Part shown: piece by piece, positions 1-9,654 of the stretch
How positions within the stretch are numbered: position 1 is the stretch's first letter
Layout of the letters: each line of letters starts with the position of its first letter
Source of the DNA: Bacillota bacterium
Lineage (GTDB): Bacteria; Bacillota_A; Clostridia; Clostridiales; Clostridiaceae
NCBI GenBank assembly: GCA_021837545.1
Contig: JAKBFR010000022.1
Coordinates: 1 to 27,502 of the forward strand
Direction: 5' to 3'
Length of the DNA: 27,502 nucleotides
Program-made: the position numbers and the translations under genes
Notes under the pieces: generated by a model
The model's input: the letters and a program-made list of their open reading frames with translations, nothing else
Told to the model about the DNA's origin: nothing
The model's database searches: none

Positions 1-2
1 TT

Positions 3-125
3 TATGCATTTGCAACTCTTGAAATGATGAGTGAAGCAATGAACAAAGCTGCTCCAAAATTCGGTGACAGCGATAAAATATGGAGGCAAGAGGCTGTTAG
101 AAAAGCAATTTACTCTCTTGATTAG
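3..125 (+). CDS. C-terminal fragment of an unidentified gene
   Basis: The window opens inside a reading frame that runs open for 40 codons to a TAG at 123-125. The peptide is helical and charged (…EMMSEAMNKAAPKFGD…, ending AIYSLD) with normal codon use, so it looks like the end of a real protein whose start lies upstream. I do not recognise the family. A repeat-rich IS end begins a few bases after the stop, so the gene may be intact at its 3' end. Confidence 0.5.
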   Translation, partial: YAFATLEMMSEAMNKAAPKFGDSDKIWRQEAVRKAIYSLD

Positions 126-130
126 TTGCA

Positions 131-215
131 AATACTATGCCGAAGAAAATGTGATAAATAAATATTCCACAATGGTTGAATAAAAACTTCGGCATAGTAT
201 TTTCTTCGGTATAGT
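131..215. repeat. Three copies of a 12-bp motif at an IS junction
   Basis: ACTATGCCGAAG occurs at 134-145, as its inverse CTTCGGCATAGT at 187-198, and with one change (CTTCGGTATAGT) at 204-215. The first two form a 15-bp perfect inverted repeat (131-145 with 187-201). The cluster begins exactly where the neighbouring transposase frame loses family resemblance, so it is probably the end of a mobile element or a small palindromic insertion. Confidence 0.6.
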
Positions 216-645
216 CAATATAAAGTTTGTTAGGAATTCTATATCTTGCGACAGCTTCTTTGAGAACCTTTTGAAAATTATAAGCGTTATCATTATAAAA
301 AAATCTGCTACCGACTATAAGTCTTGATTTATCATCGATTAGCATAATTAAATAGGTTCGTCTACACTTGCCGTTTTCAGTTATATAGGAGCCATAACAT
401 GTATCACCTTGATACATTTCAGTTGAAAATTCTTCTTCAAAGGCTTTTCTATCTTTAATATTAATATTTCTAGCAGATTTAAGATCATTGTTTCTTATAA
501 ATCTTTGAACTGTAGAAATAGAAATATTTTTTTCATTAATATAGCCATCTTCGATGAGTTTATAATGTATAAAAGTGGCATTAATTCTATGAAATGTGTT
601 TTTTAAATTATGTATTTGTTCTATTGCTACATCATTTAGTTTTCT
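214..645 (-). pseudogene. IS481-like DDE transposase, C-terminal piece (truncated)
   Basis: The minus-strand frame encodes an integrase-core segment with RKLNDVAIEQI, an HTH-like stretch (ISISTVQRFIRNN) and the first catalytic region YQGDTCYGSY…, followed by LIMLIDDKSRLIVGSRFF. It stops resembling the family after RIPNKLYID, just before the expected second Asp-Asn-Gly region, where the 12-bp repeat cluster begins. The matching N-terminal piece lies at 1607-1855 on the same strand. The two pieces are separated by an IS3-family fragment, so this was one gene that was split and later truncated. The family assignment is from motif appearance. Confidence 0.6.
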
Positions 646-655
646 TGTGTTTCCT

Positions 656-1532
656 ATATCGTTATGTTTCTTGATGATTTTGCCTTGTTTATTGCCTCCA
701 CAATCCATTTAGCCTCTAAAGTTGTACTTAATACCCATGATATTATTTTTCTTGAATATAGATCCATAATGCTTGTTAAATACACAAAGCCTTCATAAGT
801 CCAAATATAAGTAATATCAGAGCACCATACCGCATTTGGCTCTTCTGGATTAAACTCTTCATTCAATATGTTGACAAGTTTTTCACTAAAATTCGAATCA
901 ATTGTAGTAACTGCGTATGGTCTAATATATTGTGCTTTTATCCCCATTTCTCGCATATAGTTACCAACAGTTTTAACAGCTATAGTTTTACCTTTTTGCT
1001 GCAATACTTCTGTTATTTTCGGTGCTCCATAATTCTGATGGGATTCATCATAGATTTCTTTAATTTTAACTTTAATTTCTTACTTTCTCTTAATTCTATC
1101 CGATGGTAATCTTTTTTTAAAAGAATTATACCCACTTCTAGATACGCCTAGTATTCTCAGCACTTCGCAAACATTAAGTCGGCGTTTTTCTTCTTCAATA
1201 GATTCATCTTCTTTTGTAGATGTTTCAATAAAGAGAGCTTCTGTTATTTTCCCAGAATGCTGATTGCTTTTTTTAATATTTCTAATGCATCCTGTGTATC
1301 TCTTAATTCTTTACGCAATCTTGCATTTTCTTTTGCTTCATCACTTTGATAATTCCCTGATCCTCTTGTAGGTACTTCTCCGTTATTTGCCTTTGCATTT
1401 TTTATCCACGAAAATAATGCTGTTCTACTAGCTCCTAAATTTTTTGCACATACTGTTATTCCTAAGTCTTTATGTTCTAGATAATATCTTACTGCATCCT
1501 CTTAAACTCTTTGTAAATTGTTGTTTACTCAT
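656..1532 (-). pseudogene. IS3-family (IS150-like) orfA and orfB remnant
   Basis: Read on the minus strand, orfA (about 1532-1247) has the IS3 HTH AVRYYLEHKDLGITVCAKNL and the coiled-coil ENARLRKELRDTQDALEILK. A 5' frameshift is visible within its first dozen codons. orfB follows in a second frame (about 1245-656) with YGAPKITEVLQQKGKTIAVK, the HTH-like NYMREMGIKAQ and the first catalytic Asp in NAVWCSDITYIW. It contains an in-frame TAA after SDRIKRK and ends after EAINKAKSSR, so about the last 100 residues with the other two catalytic acids are missing. It sits between the two halves of an IS481-like transposase gene, so it inserted there and then lost its 3' part. Confidence 0.75.
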
Positions 1533-1606
1533 GTCCAAACCCTCCATCTTTCACTATCTTTATTATATCTTTTATTTTGGATTTTTTCACTTTCAACTTG
1601 TACTAT

Positions 1607-1855
1607 TTTTATTCTAGCACCACTACGCTTTTTCGGAAGAAGGGAATCAAAACCAAATCTATTATAATCTGATTCCCAATTTGAAAGTGTTCCCGGACTA
1701 TAATATACAATTTTACCGTTAGGTAATTTAACTGGATTTGCAGAAATACGGCTATAATATGCAATTTTAGACTCATCTGTAATGGTATTGTTTATAGCTG
1801 GAGCTATTAGTGCCAATCTAATAGATGCTATTTCAATCATTTCTTCATTATTCAT
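1607..1855 (-). pseudogene. IS481-like DDE transposase, N-terminal piece
   Basis: This is the start of the transposase whose C-terminal piece lies at 214-645. It has an HTH region with YYSPGTLSNWESDYNRFGFD and the basic linker SLLPKKRSGARIK, typical of integrase-type transposases. The frame runs on into IS3 sequence and stops at 1529. Start ATG at 1855, with a GAGGTGAT-like ribosome site just upstream. Immediately upstream, in the same orientation, lies a broken zinc-ribbon gene, consistent with a two-gene IS. Confidence 0.6.
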
Positions 1856-1962
1856 TTAACATCACCTCAAGAAAAATGGTATCATAAGGCTATTTTAATG
1901 ACCATTATCGTATTAAGTGGTATATGAGTAATTAAAATTATAAATATTAAAGTATAGTCAAA

Positions 1963-2539
1963 TTATGACGTTTCCTGAAAAAATAATCTTCCAGTTTTAT
2001 TAAAGAAATTTAATAGAAATATTTGAATTTGAATAGAAGTACTATCTATGAAATGCTGTATAAAATCAAGATTTGAAGTAAGTTTATCAGTCAAAAGACC
2101 AAGCCATAGTTTCTTATGCTCTTTAAACTTTTCTAGAATTCGATAGAATGTAGAAATAGTAATACAATAGTGTTCACACATAGCTCCTACGGAGTGAAAC
2201 TTATTAATAAGATAATCATGAATGATTGAAATAGTAAAATTAAAACTAAATGAACATATATGGCACAATTACCGAAGGTAAAATAGCATGGGTATGTCCA
2301 CATGATGAGCAAATACATTTTGGAATTTTAACTAAATTATCTTGAACAGTATTATTTTCATAGGTTACAAGATGGCGGTCATAAGAAGCAAATGATGATA
2401 AAGAATGCTTAGCCCCGCAAAAAGGACATTCTAAATCATCTATATTAAATAATTTTAGTTGCTCATTAAAATTATAAATCTCATTTTCAAAAGAAATTTG
2501 TTTATAGCACTTGCATAATTGCAAAAATAATCTTATCAT
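1963..2539 (-). pseudogene. Zinc-ribbon plus HTH protein accompanying an IS (DUF6431-like)
   Basis: Two overlapping minus-strand frames (2246-2539 and 1963-2268) join by one frameshift near 2250 into a protein of roughly 185 residues. The first part has two Cys pairs, LECPFCGAKHS and KCICSSCGHTHA, which suggest a zinc ribbon. The second part has an HTH-like segment, MCEHYCITISTFYRILEKF. Proteins of this layout accompany DDE transposases in Firmicutes, which fits the downstream IS481-like gene. The DUF6431 label is recollection from the motif pattern and was not searched. Confidence 0.5.
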
Positions 2540-2552
2540 AATAATTAGGTTT

Positions 2553-2615
2553 TAAGAGCTATTGCTCTTATTTTAAGGAAGAACAACTGCTTTGGTCGGC
2601 TAGGGGTTCTTCCTT
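2553..2615. terminator. Two adjacent hairpins, terminator-like
   Basis: TAAGAGC-TATT-GCTCTTA (2553-2570) is a 7-bp perfect stem followed by TTTT. AAGGAAGAAC at 2575-2584 pairs perfectly with GTTCTTCCTT at 2606-2615, followed by a pyrimidine-rich run. Both lie outside coding sequence, between the broken zinc-ribbon gene and the next IS. They could be terminators or ends of the two-gene element. Confidence 0.45.
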
Positions 2616-2847
2616 TTCCTTTCTTTAGTATAAAAATGAGCATAAAAAAAACTCCTGATGATGTCAAGACATTAGGAATTTTTATCTTAGCTATAAAATG
2701 ACTATTTAAAATGCATTTAACTGAGTAAATTGCACAATTAACTTTTAAATTTTTTGTTCAAAAATCTCTCTTATTCTTAAAAATCACTAATTTTTAACGC
2801 ACTTTAATAAGCCTTAATTATTTCCTGTGGATAACTTTTTGCTTTGA

Positions 2848-4068
2848 TTACGCTACTGTTTTTAAGTCGGTAGACTTTGAGGTTATTGCTATTGTTCCTG
2901 ATACTAAAGCCATACAATTTAGTATTGCAATAATTTTAGTTTTGCGAATACCTGATGAACGCAGGTTGTCTGCATTTAAAAATTCTTTTAATCTGGCATT
3001 GCATCGTTCACTAGATGTTCTTTGATTATATAGTTTTTGTCATGCTTTTGTACTCCTATGAGGATATGAATAATATCGGTTTTCTTCTGTATAATTTACT
3101 TTATGACAGTATCCATAATTTGAATTGGTACACCAATTCATCCCGTAGGGACAATTTATTTTTCCTGTAGCATGAGGGCATCTAAATTTTAAATAATCAC
3201 CATCTTTTCCCCAATAGGGTAATGAATACCCCATTGAGCAAATTGGCTCAAAGTTTTCGTTTATACCTTCTGGTGGTGCAAATGAACCTCTGGGATTAAG
3301 TGAGATTATTGCTTGCCTTCTTAAATCTTTAACTATATAATCATAATTTTTTTAAAAATCATAACCTGAATCCATAATAAAGTATTTTGGGTTTAATACT
3401 CCTGAAAATTTTGCTAAAAACTTTTTTATTAATGGTATAGCTAGGTCTCCATCGCTGTAACTTGCGGGAGAAAGTAAAATACTTAGCGGTAAATCGCTTT
3501 TACAGTCCACTAGGATATGAAGTTTGTAACCAAACCATCGTATTTTATTTCCGTCAGTATCTCTTTTAGCACCCCAATTAGCTGATATACCGTCATTTTG
3601 TAACTTTGAAGCAGGCTTAGATTTTTCGTAAGCATCTATTTTAGTTGAGTCTATAGAAACATTAGTGCCATCTATTATACCTAATTGTTTTGCAAGGATT
3701 ATTTGGGTTTCGAAATCTTTTTCTAATGCTGTTGTTTTTGAAAGTTTAGTCATAAACCTACTAGATGTGGACTGTGATGGTGGTACTGCTAATACATTAA
3801 AACCACAACTATATCTAAACACAGGATCTGTCTTCAGTCTATCGATTAACTTTTTAAAAGTTTTTATTTGTTCAACTTGCATAGCTATCAATGAGTATAA
3901 TAATGCAATCTCTGAATGCCCTTTCGGGCCACGCGTAGCGTGTTGCTGAGTCAATTCATTTAATATGCTTGTAAAATCTAATTGAGAAAAAATTAATTCT
4001 AATTTAGTTTTGGGTTGATATTTTATAATTTCATCAAAGGATAATAAGCATTCTTGTCGAATATACAT
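2848..4068 (-). pseudogene. DDE transposase (IS5/IS1182-like) with two in-frame stops
   Basis: The gene starts at ATG 4068 behind GGAGTG and reads in one frame to TAA at 2848, about 406 codons. Two in-frame stops interrupt it: TAA at 3352-3354 (after SGYDF) and TGA at 3040-3042 (after HRSTKA, where Trp is expected). Visible parts are the N-terminal DUF772-like region (FSQLDFTSILNEL, QIKTFKKLIDRL), the first catalytic region SIDSTKIDAYEKS, FGYKLHILVDCKSDLPLS, PKYFIMDSGYD, a Cys-rich insert (RCPHATGKINCPYGMNWC) and the C-terminal RTSSERCNARLKEF. No frameshift is needed, so inactivation looks recent compared with other remnants here. Confidence 0.8.
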
Positions 4069-4109
4069 AAGTGTTCACTCCAATTTTTGATTTATTTTGG
4101 TCGTGCTTA

Positions 4110-4122
4110 ATATATTCGACAT
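4110..4122 (-). promoter_or_regulatory. Conserved 13-bp upstream motif of an IS transposase
   Basis: ATATATTCGACAT, 41 bp upstream of the transposase start at 4068, occurs identically at 20060-20072, 38 bp upstream of a second, different IS transposase. The shared sequence and position suggest a promoter or transposase-binding element common to two related ISs. Function is inferred from position only. Confidence 0.4.
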
Positions 4123-4268
4123 TTTGGGGTGAATTTCCTTTTTGAGATTGTAAAAAATCAGTGAATTCAACAATTAAGAAATATGAAATTTACTCAACTA
4201 CTAAATATATATTAGAACTATAGAAATAATTTGACTTAGAAATGCAGTTTTCAAAAGTTAAAATTTGA

Positions 4269-4923
4269 CGTCCTACACTCAGTGTAGAGGAAGTGAAGCT
4301 GATTCTTGAGCAGCCAGACATAAATAAAAAGACAGGTATTAGGGATAGATTTTTTCTAACACTCCTCTATGAAAGTGGATGTCGTGATGATGAAATACTA
4401 CATCTTAGATTAAGGGATTTTGTAATAAATAAAAATGGCGAACCTGATATTCATATATTTGGGAAAGGTAACAAACACCGATGCACTCCTTTATCAACTG
4501 ATATAGTGCCATATTTTAATGAGTACTGCAAAATATACCATTCCTATATTAAAGATGATTTGATGTTTTATACAATCAGAAATGGCATCAAAACTCAGAT
4601 GTCTGCTGACAATGTTCAGCGTTTTATGAAAGCTTATGAAGGAAAGTAAAAGCTAATAAAAAACGATATACCTCATCTACATCCACATCTTTGGAGACGA
4701 ACGCGTGCAATGCATCCTATATACAGCAGGAGTGCCATCGCCATTGATATCAGAATGGCTTGGCTACTCAAATGAAGAAACAACAAGGATTTATGCAAGA
4801 GCAACAGATGAAATGAAACGTCAATCACAGCGAAAGCTTGAGAAAAATGAAGATTCTGTTTTCAAGGATAATGGTACATTTAAATATGCAGATGATGAAG
4901 AGGTTTTAAAGAAATTGAGTTGA
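4269..4923 (+). pseudogene. Tyrosine recombinase, C-terminal catalytic fragment, two frameshifts
   Basis: The frame LSVEEVKLILEQPD… begins just after a TGA at 4266, so the N-terminal half is missing. The catalytic Arg is in YESGCRDDEILHLRLRDF and a beta-hairpin Lys is in GKGNKHRCTPLS. The frame breaks near 4648; a second frame carries the H-x-x-R box (HPHLWRRTR, about 4676-4706). A further one-base shift near 4716 leads to LYTAGVPSPLISEWLGYSNEET and the Tyr in TRIYARAT. All catalytic residues survive but in three frames. The protein resembles the transposon-type integrases that occur in sets in clostridia. Confidence 0.75.
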
Positions 4924-4994
4924 CTAAAATAATAATTCCGATATTTGCCGTATAGATACCTTGTTTTTGCAGCAAATATTAAAAAATCGGCAAA

Positions 4995-5026
4995 AGGGAC
5001 ATAATGCCGATATCAGGATTATGTCC
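4995..5026. repeat. 10-bp perfect inverted repeat at the integrase/IS4 junction
   Basis: GGGACATAAT (4995-5004) pairs with ATTATGTCCC (5017-5026) across a 12-base loop containing GCCGATATC. Related words (CCGATATTTGCCG, ATCGGCAAAAGGG) lie in the 70 bases before it. The IS4-type transposase on the other strand loses its frame at this hairpin, which is therefore probably the right end of the integrase element that truncated it. Confidence 0.55.
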
Positions 5027-5899
5027 CACCTCATGAAATATAATTTTTTAAATTCACTTACAGTTACAGATTCTTCGAACAAATTGGTTAGTAACACTTC
5101 TTCTATTCCTGATTCAAGATCAAATTTTATAATTATTATATCGTATATTTTTTACCATGTTTAATTTGAATTATTTGATCCTGCTTTGCTCCATCAATCT
5201 TTTTCTTAAAAGTACTATTTTTAAGCCTCATTACAAATTTAATATCCATGCCTATTAACTCAGCTATAAGTTCATGACTTGGATATCCTCTGTCAAATAG
5301 AATTAGGTCATTCATTAATTTATTATTTTCTTTTATAGCTGAAATCATTTCTACAGCTGTTTTTCTTTCTGAAGTTTTATAACGATCTACTTTGCTTGTT
5401 ATAACAAACTTATTTAGTACATCAAAAACACAAGATGCAGAGGTCCTGGCAATTGCTACTTATGCATACTGATTTTTTGCATATCCAAACTCATTTCTTA
5501 ACAATTTTGTATTAGGAATTTCTATTGTTGTACCATCAATTGCACATACTTTATAATTATTCCATAGCTTCAGTTCATCACATGCCGTATATATAACATC
5601 TATTATGGCATCATTAATTCAATAAATGGTTTAGGACTAATATTTTGTCTGTTTTCTGAAAAAGCCTGTTTAGAAATATTATCTTTTCGTTTTAAAACAG
5701 TCTCAAAAAAATTATTCAATTCTACCTGTAGAGATTTATTTACCATATTAATCATAAATAATAATGTTTCTTTAAAACCCATTTTTCCTGACCTCGTAAA
5801 ATAAGATGGATCTGTTCTATTGGAACATTTAAATATATAATCCTCAATTATCATTTTACTTGTTAATAGAGATTTATTAAATATTTTTTTGAACTTCAT
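5025..5899 (-). pseudogene. IS4-family transposase, C-terminally truncated
   Basis: From ATG 5899 the N-terminal region (YFTRSGKMGFKETLLFMINM, SKQAFSENRQNISPKPFIEL) is typical of clostridial IS4-type transposases. After frameshifts and a stop the gene continues with the first Asp in VCAIDGTTIEIPNT, then LILFDRGYPSHELIAEL (second Asp) and FVMRLKNSTF. A last frame reads FDLESGIEEVLLTNLF…LYFMRWDI, ending at about 5025 just before the YREK-type glutamate region. The remainder is absent, replaced by the end of the neighbouring integrase element. Confidence 0.75.
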
Positions 5900-6405
5900 T
5901 TTATATCACATATAATCATTAGAGATACACAAAAATACTGTGGTCTTTCTGATTATTGGGGCTTTTTATAAATATAAAGTACTTTTTCTGAAATTTTATA
6001 GATTTTTTTTGACTCTTTTTAACTTTATTTTATATATTAAATTGATGACATTGGCCGTATGCCTTAATAGGGCAAGTACGGTAACGTCCTTGTTTACTCA
6101 AGTTTTTAGATGTTTTCATATTACTTATTTAAGAAAGTATAAAAAAATGATGAAAAAATTGAAGAAATATGGTATTATGTAAAATAGCCAGATGTTTTAA
6201 CAAAATTTTATTGAGTAAATTATTTACTAATTGAATAATATATGTTTTTAATTAGATTGCTTTTTAAAACTAAACTTATATTGTTTGTCAGAAGTATAGT
6301 GAGAATATTTTATATTAGAAAAGCTTGTGTATATCAATTGGTTGAGTAGTTTAATGTTTATGAAACTTAATAGGTGAAAAATACAATAATACAAGGAGGA
6401 ATAAA
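5900..6405. other. Non-coding stretch upstream of the Nudix gene
   Basis: There is no convincing gene. A plus-strand open frame (5940-6182) is low complexity, Phe/Leu-rich and lacks a ribosome site. The left part probably contains the 5' leader and outer end of the IS4-type element. The last 100 bp should hold the promoter of the Nudix gene, but no -35/-10 pair stands out. Confidence 0.4.
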
Positions 6406-6855
6406 ATGAATAGACAAATAAGAAATTCAGCTAAAGCATTAATAATTAAAGATGGGAAAATGTTAGCTATTAGATTGAGGGATGAAGATGGAGAATTTTA
6501 TCTTATGCCAGGTGGAGGACAAAATTCGGAAGAATTATTACATGAAACTGTAAAGCGTGAAGTAGCAGAAGAAATTGGAATTCTTGTAGAACCTAAAGAA
6601 TTGGTATTTGCTATTGAATGTTTAAATGAAGAATCATACCATCGCGTTGATTTGGTATTTTTATGTAAATATATTAAAAATATTGATAATAATGAATTGC
6701 ATGAAGATAAAAATCAAATTGGATTTGAATGGTTACCGATTATAAGATTAAAAGAAATACCATTATATCCTAAAAAACTTCGTACTCAAATAATGCAATT
6801 ATATAAGAATAAAAAGTATGATGTGTATTTAGGAAATGAGGATAAAGAAGAATAG
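6406..6855 (+). CDS. Nudix hydrolase
   Basis: A 149-residue protein of ordinary size for single-domain Nudix hydrolases. These enzymes cleave nucleoside diphosphates linked to another moiety, using divalent metal. The Nudix box is complete: G37-x5-E43-x7-R51-E52-V-x-E55-E56-x-G58-I59, preceded by MPGGG, which matches many ADP-sugar or NTP hydrolases. The start at 6406 has a strong AAGGAGGA five bases upstream. It lies about 190 bp before the PHP-domain gene on the same strand, after a long IS region, and the two may share a transcript. Substrate cannot be told from the sequence. It could be housecleaning or belong to the large locus downstream, but about 3.9 kb of IS debris separates them. 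Confidence 0.92.
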   Translation: MNRQIRNSAKALIIKDGKMLAIRLRDEDGEFYLMPGGGQNSEELLHETVKREVAEEIGILVEPKELVFAIECLNEESYHRVDLVFLCKYIKNIDNNELHEDKNQIGFEWLPIIRLKEIPLYPKKLRTQIMQLYKNKKYDVYLGNEDKEE

Positions 6856-7044
6856 TAATGCAATTTATTTGTATAGTGATTGAATTGAGGTAGTAATCCA
6901 CAATTTTCACCAGTGGTAATAATACTTACATGGATATTTAATTCTATAAAATGAAGGTGAATTATTAAAATAAAAATGAACATAGTTACTGGGAGGAGAA
7001 GTTTAGGTAAAAGCTTTAATAAAGAGAAAGGGGAAAGCATAATA

Positions 7045-7914
7045 ATGTGTACATATATAGATTTACATATACATTCTAATAAATCAGATGGCTCTATGTC
7101 TCCTAAAGAATTAGTTAATTATGCACTGAAAAAAAAAATAAAAGTAATTTCTTTAACAGATCACGATAATGTAGATGGAATTGAGGAAGCAATTAATGAA
7201 GGTAATTTGTTAGGAATTGAAGTTATACCAGGTGTAGAATTAACAATTGATTATAGAAAACAAATGCATATTTTAGGTTATTTCACAAAAAAAAGATACT
7301 TAGAAGTGAAAAAAGAATTAGATAGATATAATTTAATTAGAATAAAGTGGACGATGACATTAATAAAGGAACTTAATAAAGTTGGAATAAATATTACTGC
7401 AAGTGAAGTAAAAGATAAGTATAAGATATTACAATTAAAGAATATAAGTAAAATATTAGTTGAAAAAGATTATGTAGCTAACTCTCAAGAAGCATATGAT
7501 AAATATTTGAATAACGATACGTTTCTTAATGGAAGACCAAAGGGATTTAGTATAGAAAAAGGATTTGAAATTATTAAAAATGCAGGAGGATTAGTAGTTT
7601 TAGCACATCCGATATATTTAGAATCAGATATTGATAAGTTAGAAGTGATAATTAATGAACTAATAAATTTAGGGCTTGATGGAATTGAGGTATATTATCC
7701 AGAATATAATGGGGAAGTTAGTAAAGAATATATATATATGGCAGAAAAATACAATCTTATAGTTACAGGGGGAAGCGATTTTCATGGGAAAAATAAAATA
7801 GGGATAGATTTAGGAGTTGGAAAAGGTGCGTTGAAAGTACCGATTACAGTAAGTGATATTATAAAAAATAATTTAGTTAACGATATTTTAAAAATGAGAA
7901 AGGAAAATGTATAA
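7045..7914 (+). CDS. PHP-domain phosphoesterase
   Basis: A 289-residue PHP-family metal-dependent phosphoesterase of the stand-alone type related to YciV/RNase AM and nucleoside 3',5'-bisphosphate phosphatases. All metal-binding motifs are visible: HIHSNKSDGS (residues 8-17), TDHD (38-41), GVELT, LAHP and GSDFHG near the C-terminus. I chose ATG 7045 because AAGGGGAAA lies about 10 bases upstream and the protein then begins, as in the family, just before the DLHIHS motif. An in-frame ATG at 6976 would add 23 residues with no homology. Length matches the family. The natural substrate is probably a short RNA or a nucleotide bisphosphate, but sequence alone does not settle this. Confidence 0.9.
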   Translation: MCTYIDLHIHSNKSDGSMSPKELVNYALKKKIKVISLTDHDNVDGIEEAINEGNLLGIEVIPGVELTIDYRKQMHILGYFTKKRYLEVKKELDRYNLIRIKWTMTLIKELNKVGINITASEVKDKYKILQLKNISKILVEKDYVANSQEAYDKYLNNDTFLNGRPKGFSIEKGFEIIKNAGGLVVLAHPIYLESDIDKLEVIINELINLGLDGIEVYYPEYNGEVSKEYIYMAEKYNLIVTGGSDFHGKNKIGIDLGVGKGALKVPITVSDIIKNNLVNDILKMRKENV

Positions 7915-8034
7915 TAAATGTTATACAAGTATTCCAATAATAAAGAGTTTTAGACTTTGAAGATAATAAAAAACTAATATACTAAACAATAAATAAAAAT
8001 AACAAAATATCTATATTAGAAGGTTAATTTAAGA

Positions 8035-8828
8035 GGGATAAACTCTAGCAATAATAATTTTAATTGTAGGAGAGTTATTAAAAGTTGATTCAGAAAAAGC
8101 ATAAGTTTATTTATGTAAGAAAAAATTTAATAGATTTATTTTCTAACTTTTGCAGAAAAAAAGATTTTATAGAACTAAAAAGTCTTTATTTAAGGTTGTT
8201 GAGGGAATAATAAGAAAATAACTAGCAAATAAAACTTATAATATTAAAAGTATAAGTTAATTGATAGTATACTTATTCTGGTATATCATTTTTGAAGAGC
8301 ATGGTTCCATAAACTTTTAAATCAGATGCTTCTTATCAAAGATGTGAATCAAAAAAGAAACATATTATGGGTTTAAACATCATGCATTGTTAGTGTTTGA
8401 TGTTTATATTAGTGATTATTCAATTCCACCAGCTGATTTAGATAATAAGGTAGCAATATGGGATTTAACAAACATTATATCCAATTTAACTATTATATAA
8501 GATAAGGTTATATTGGTGATAATCTTTCAAATTAATTAAGATCTGAAAAATATAAAATTCTTATTGTTATAAAAAGAGAAAATAAAAAATTCAATTTGTT
8601 AAGGCTTTTGCACAGTTAGTCTTTAAAGTGAGATGAAGGATTGAAGCTTCTTTTTTACATCTATATCAATAATTAAATATACAAAGGGGAATTGAAAAAT
8701 CAAATTGAGGTCTTATAAAACGGATTAAAAACAAAATACTTTCCCACAATATATGTTATGCTAAGAAATAAAGCGCTTAATCTTAATGAAGATGTAGCTA
8801 AAATGAAAGAATTATTATTTAGATAATA
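8035..8828 (+). pseudogene. IS982-family transposase, heavily decayed
   Basis: No long frame survives, but the three plus-strand frames together trace an IS982 transposase in order: IVGELLKVDSEKA (about 8065-8105), ASYQRCESKKKH (about 8325), GFKHHALLVFDVYISDYSIPP with DLDNKVAIWDLTN (about 8368-8470), a broken GDKGYIGDNL (about 8500-8525), KYKILIVIKRENKK and a C-terminal GLIKRIKNKILSHNICYA (about 8711-8765). Frame changes and stops occur between almost every block. The order and spacing match the family, so this is one old element rather than chance similarity. Ends were not located. Confidence 0.7.
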
Positions 8829-9330
8829 AATTCTTTTAACGGCATATAGAATAAAGTTTTATACTAATATTTAATTCATTAATATCACTAAAAATTTAAA
8901 TTTATCTTGTAGTATAATAGGTTGATTTTGGAAAATTTCAAGCTGTTTGGATTTATATTATAGCAGAAAACAATCAGTAGATAAATAGAATTACCTAAAA
9001 TAGACTAGGGATTTTTTCGTTATAAAAATTAAAATGATTGAATTTAAGAAAAATATTTAAATTTGACATATGATGTATTAAAATTACATTTTATTTTATA
9101 AATATAGTTTAAAGTGTTTGAGGTTGATTTAAAAAAGTATTTATAACTATATATTTGATAATGAATTATTTTTTAAGTAAAAGTCTTTTGCTCTAATATT
9201 TTAGTGTTAATAATCTAATAAAAAAACTGTTGTAATTGATTTTTAAATTACAGTATTACTTAATTAACTTGTTTTAGAAGATATACTGACATCATAATTT
9301 GGGGTAACAACCTAACTATTGAATAGTATT
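8829..9330. other. Non-coding AT-rich stretch
   Basis: About 500 bp with stops in all frames, no ribosome site followed by an open frame and no recognisable peptide. It lies between the IS982 remnant and the first copy of the 221-bp repeat and is probably eroded mobile-element DNA. Confidence 0.4.
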
Positions 9331-9551
9331 TGTTAATGCTGCTAGTTAGAAGTTTATGCGCCAAATTGTGCAAGCGTTATCTGGAATATAATGTATTTGT
9401 TTAAAACTGGATATTAAGAATTTTTATTAAGCATACAATGATTTTGAATAGTTATCGCTGCAAGCTTTTTAACTGAAGTGGGAGATATATCAAAATATAA
9501 TAATTACAAATAAGTGAAAAAAAATCACAGAACTTAATTTAAAGAAACTAT
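9331..9551. repeat. 221-bp direct repeat, copy 1
   Basis: It matches 9707-9927 at a constant offset of 376 bp with only three differences seen (C/G near the left end, G/A soon after, and A/G in GTTTAAAAC versus GTTTGAAAC). There are no obvious terminal inverted repeats. The match ends in TTAAAGAAACTAT in both copies. It holds no convincing gene. Confidence 0.85.
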
Positions 9552-9654
9552 ATATAACACATAAAAGATTCTTCACTGTGGAAATAATTACGCCTTAAAG
9601 GTCTAGTTCAATAATGATATTATGTAAGTTCAAATCATCATTGGAGAGATAGCA

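Larger units (their letters stand above)
2718..4200 (-). mobile_element. 1.48-kb DDE insertion sequence with terminal inverted repeats
   Basis: Left end 2718-2734 (TAACTGAGTAAATTGCA) matches the reverse complement of right end 4184-4200 (TAGTTGAGTAAATTTCA) at 14 of 17 bases. Between them lies one minus-strand transposase gene filling most of the element. No convincing target duplication is visible in the flanks. Size and transposase style put it in the broad IS5/IS1182 group of DDE elements. Confidence 0.65.

Noticed and set aside
4961..5164. 67-codon plus-strand frame as a gene
   Set aside because: The other strand encodes the recognisable last part of the IS4-type transposase here.
5940..6182. 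80-codon plus-strand frame as a small gene
   Set aside because: It is Phe/Leu-rich with no ribosome site and overlaps the presumed end of an IS.
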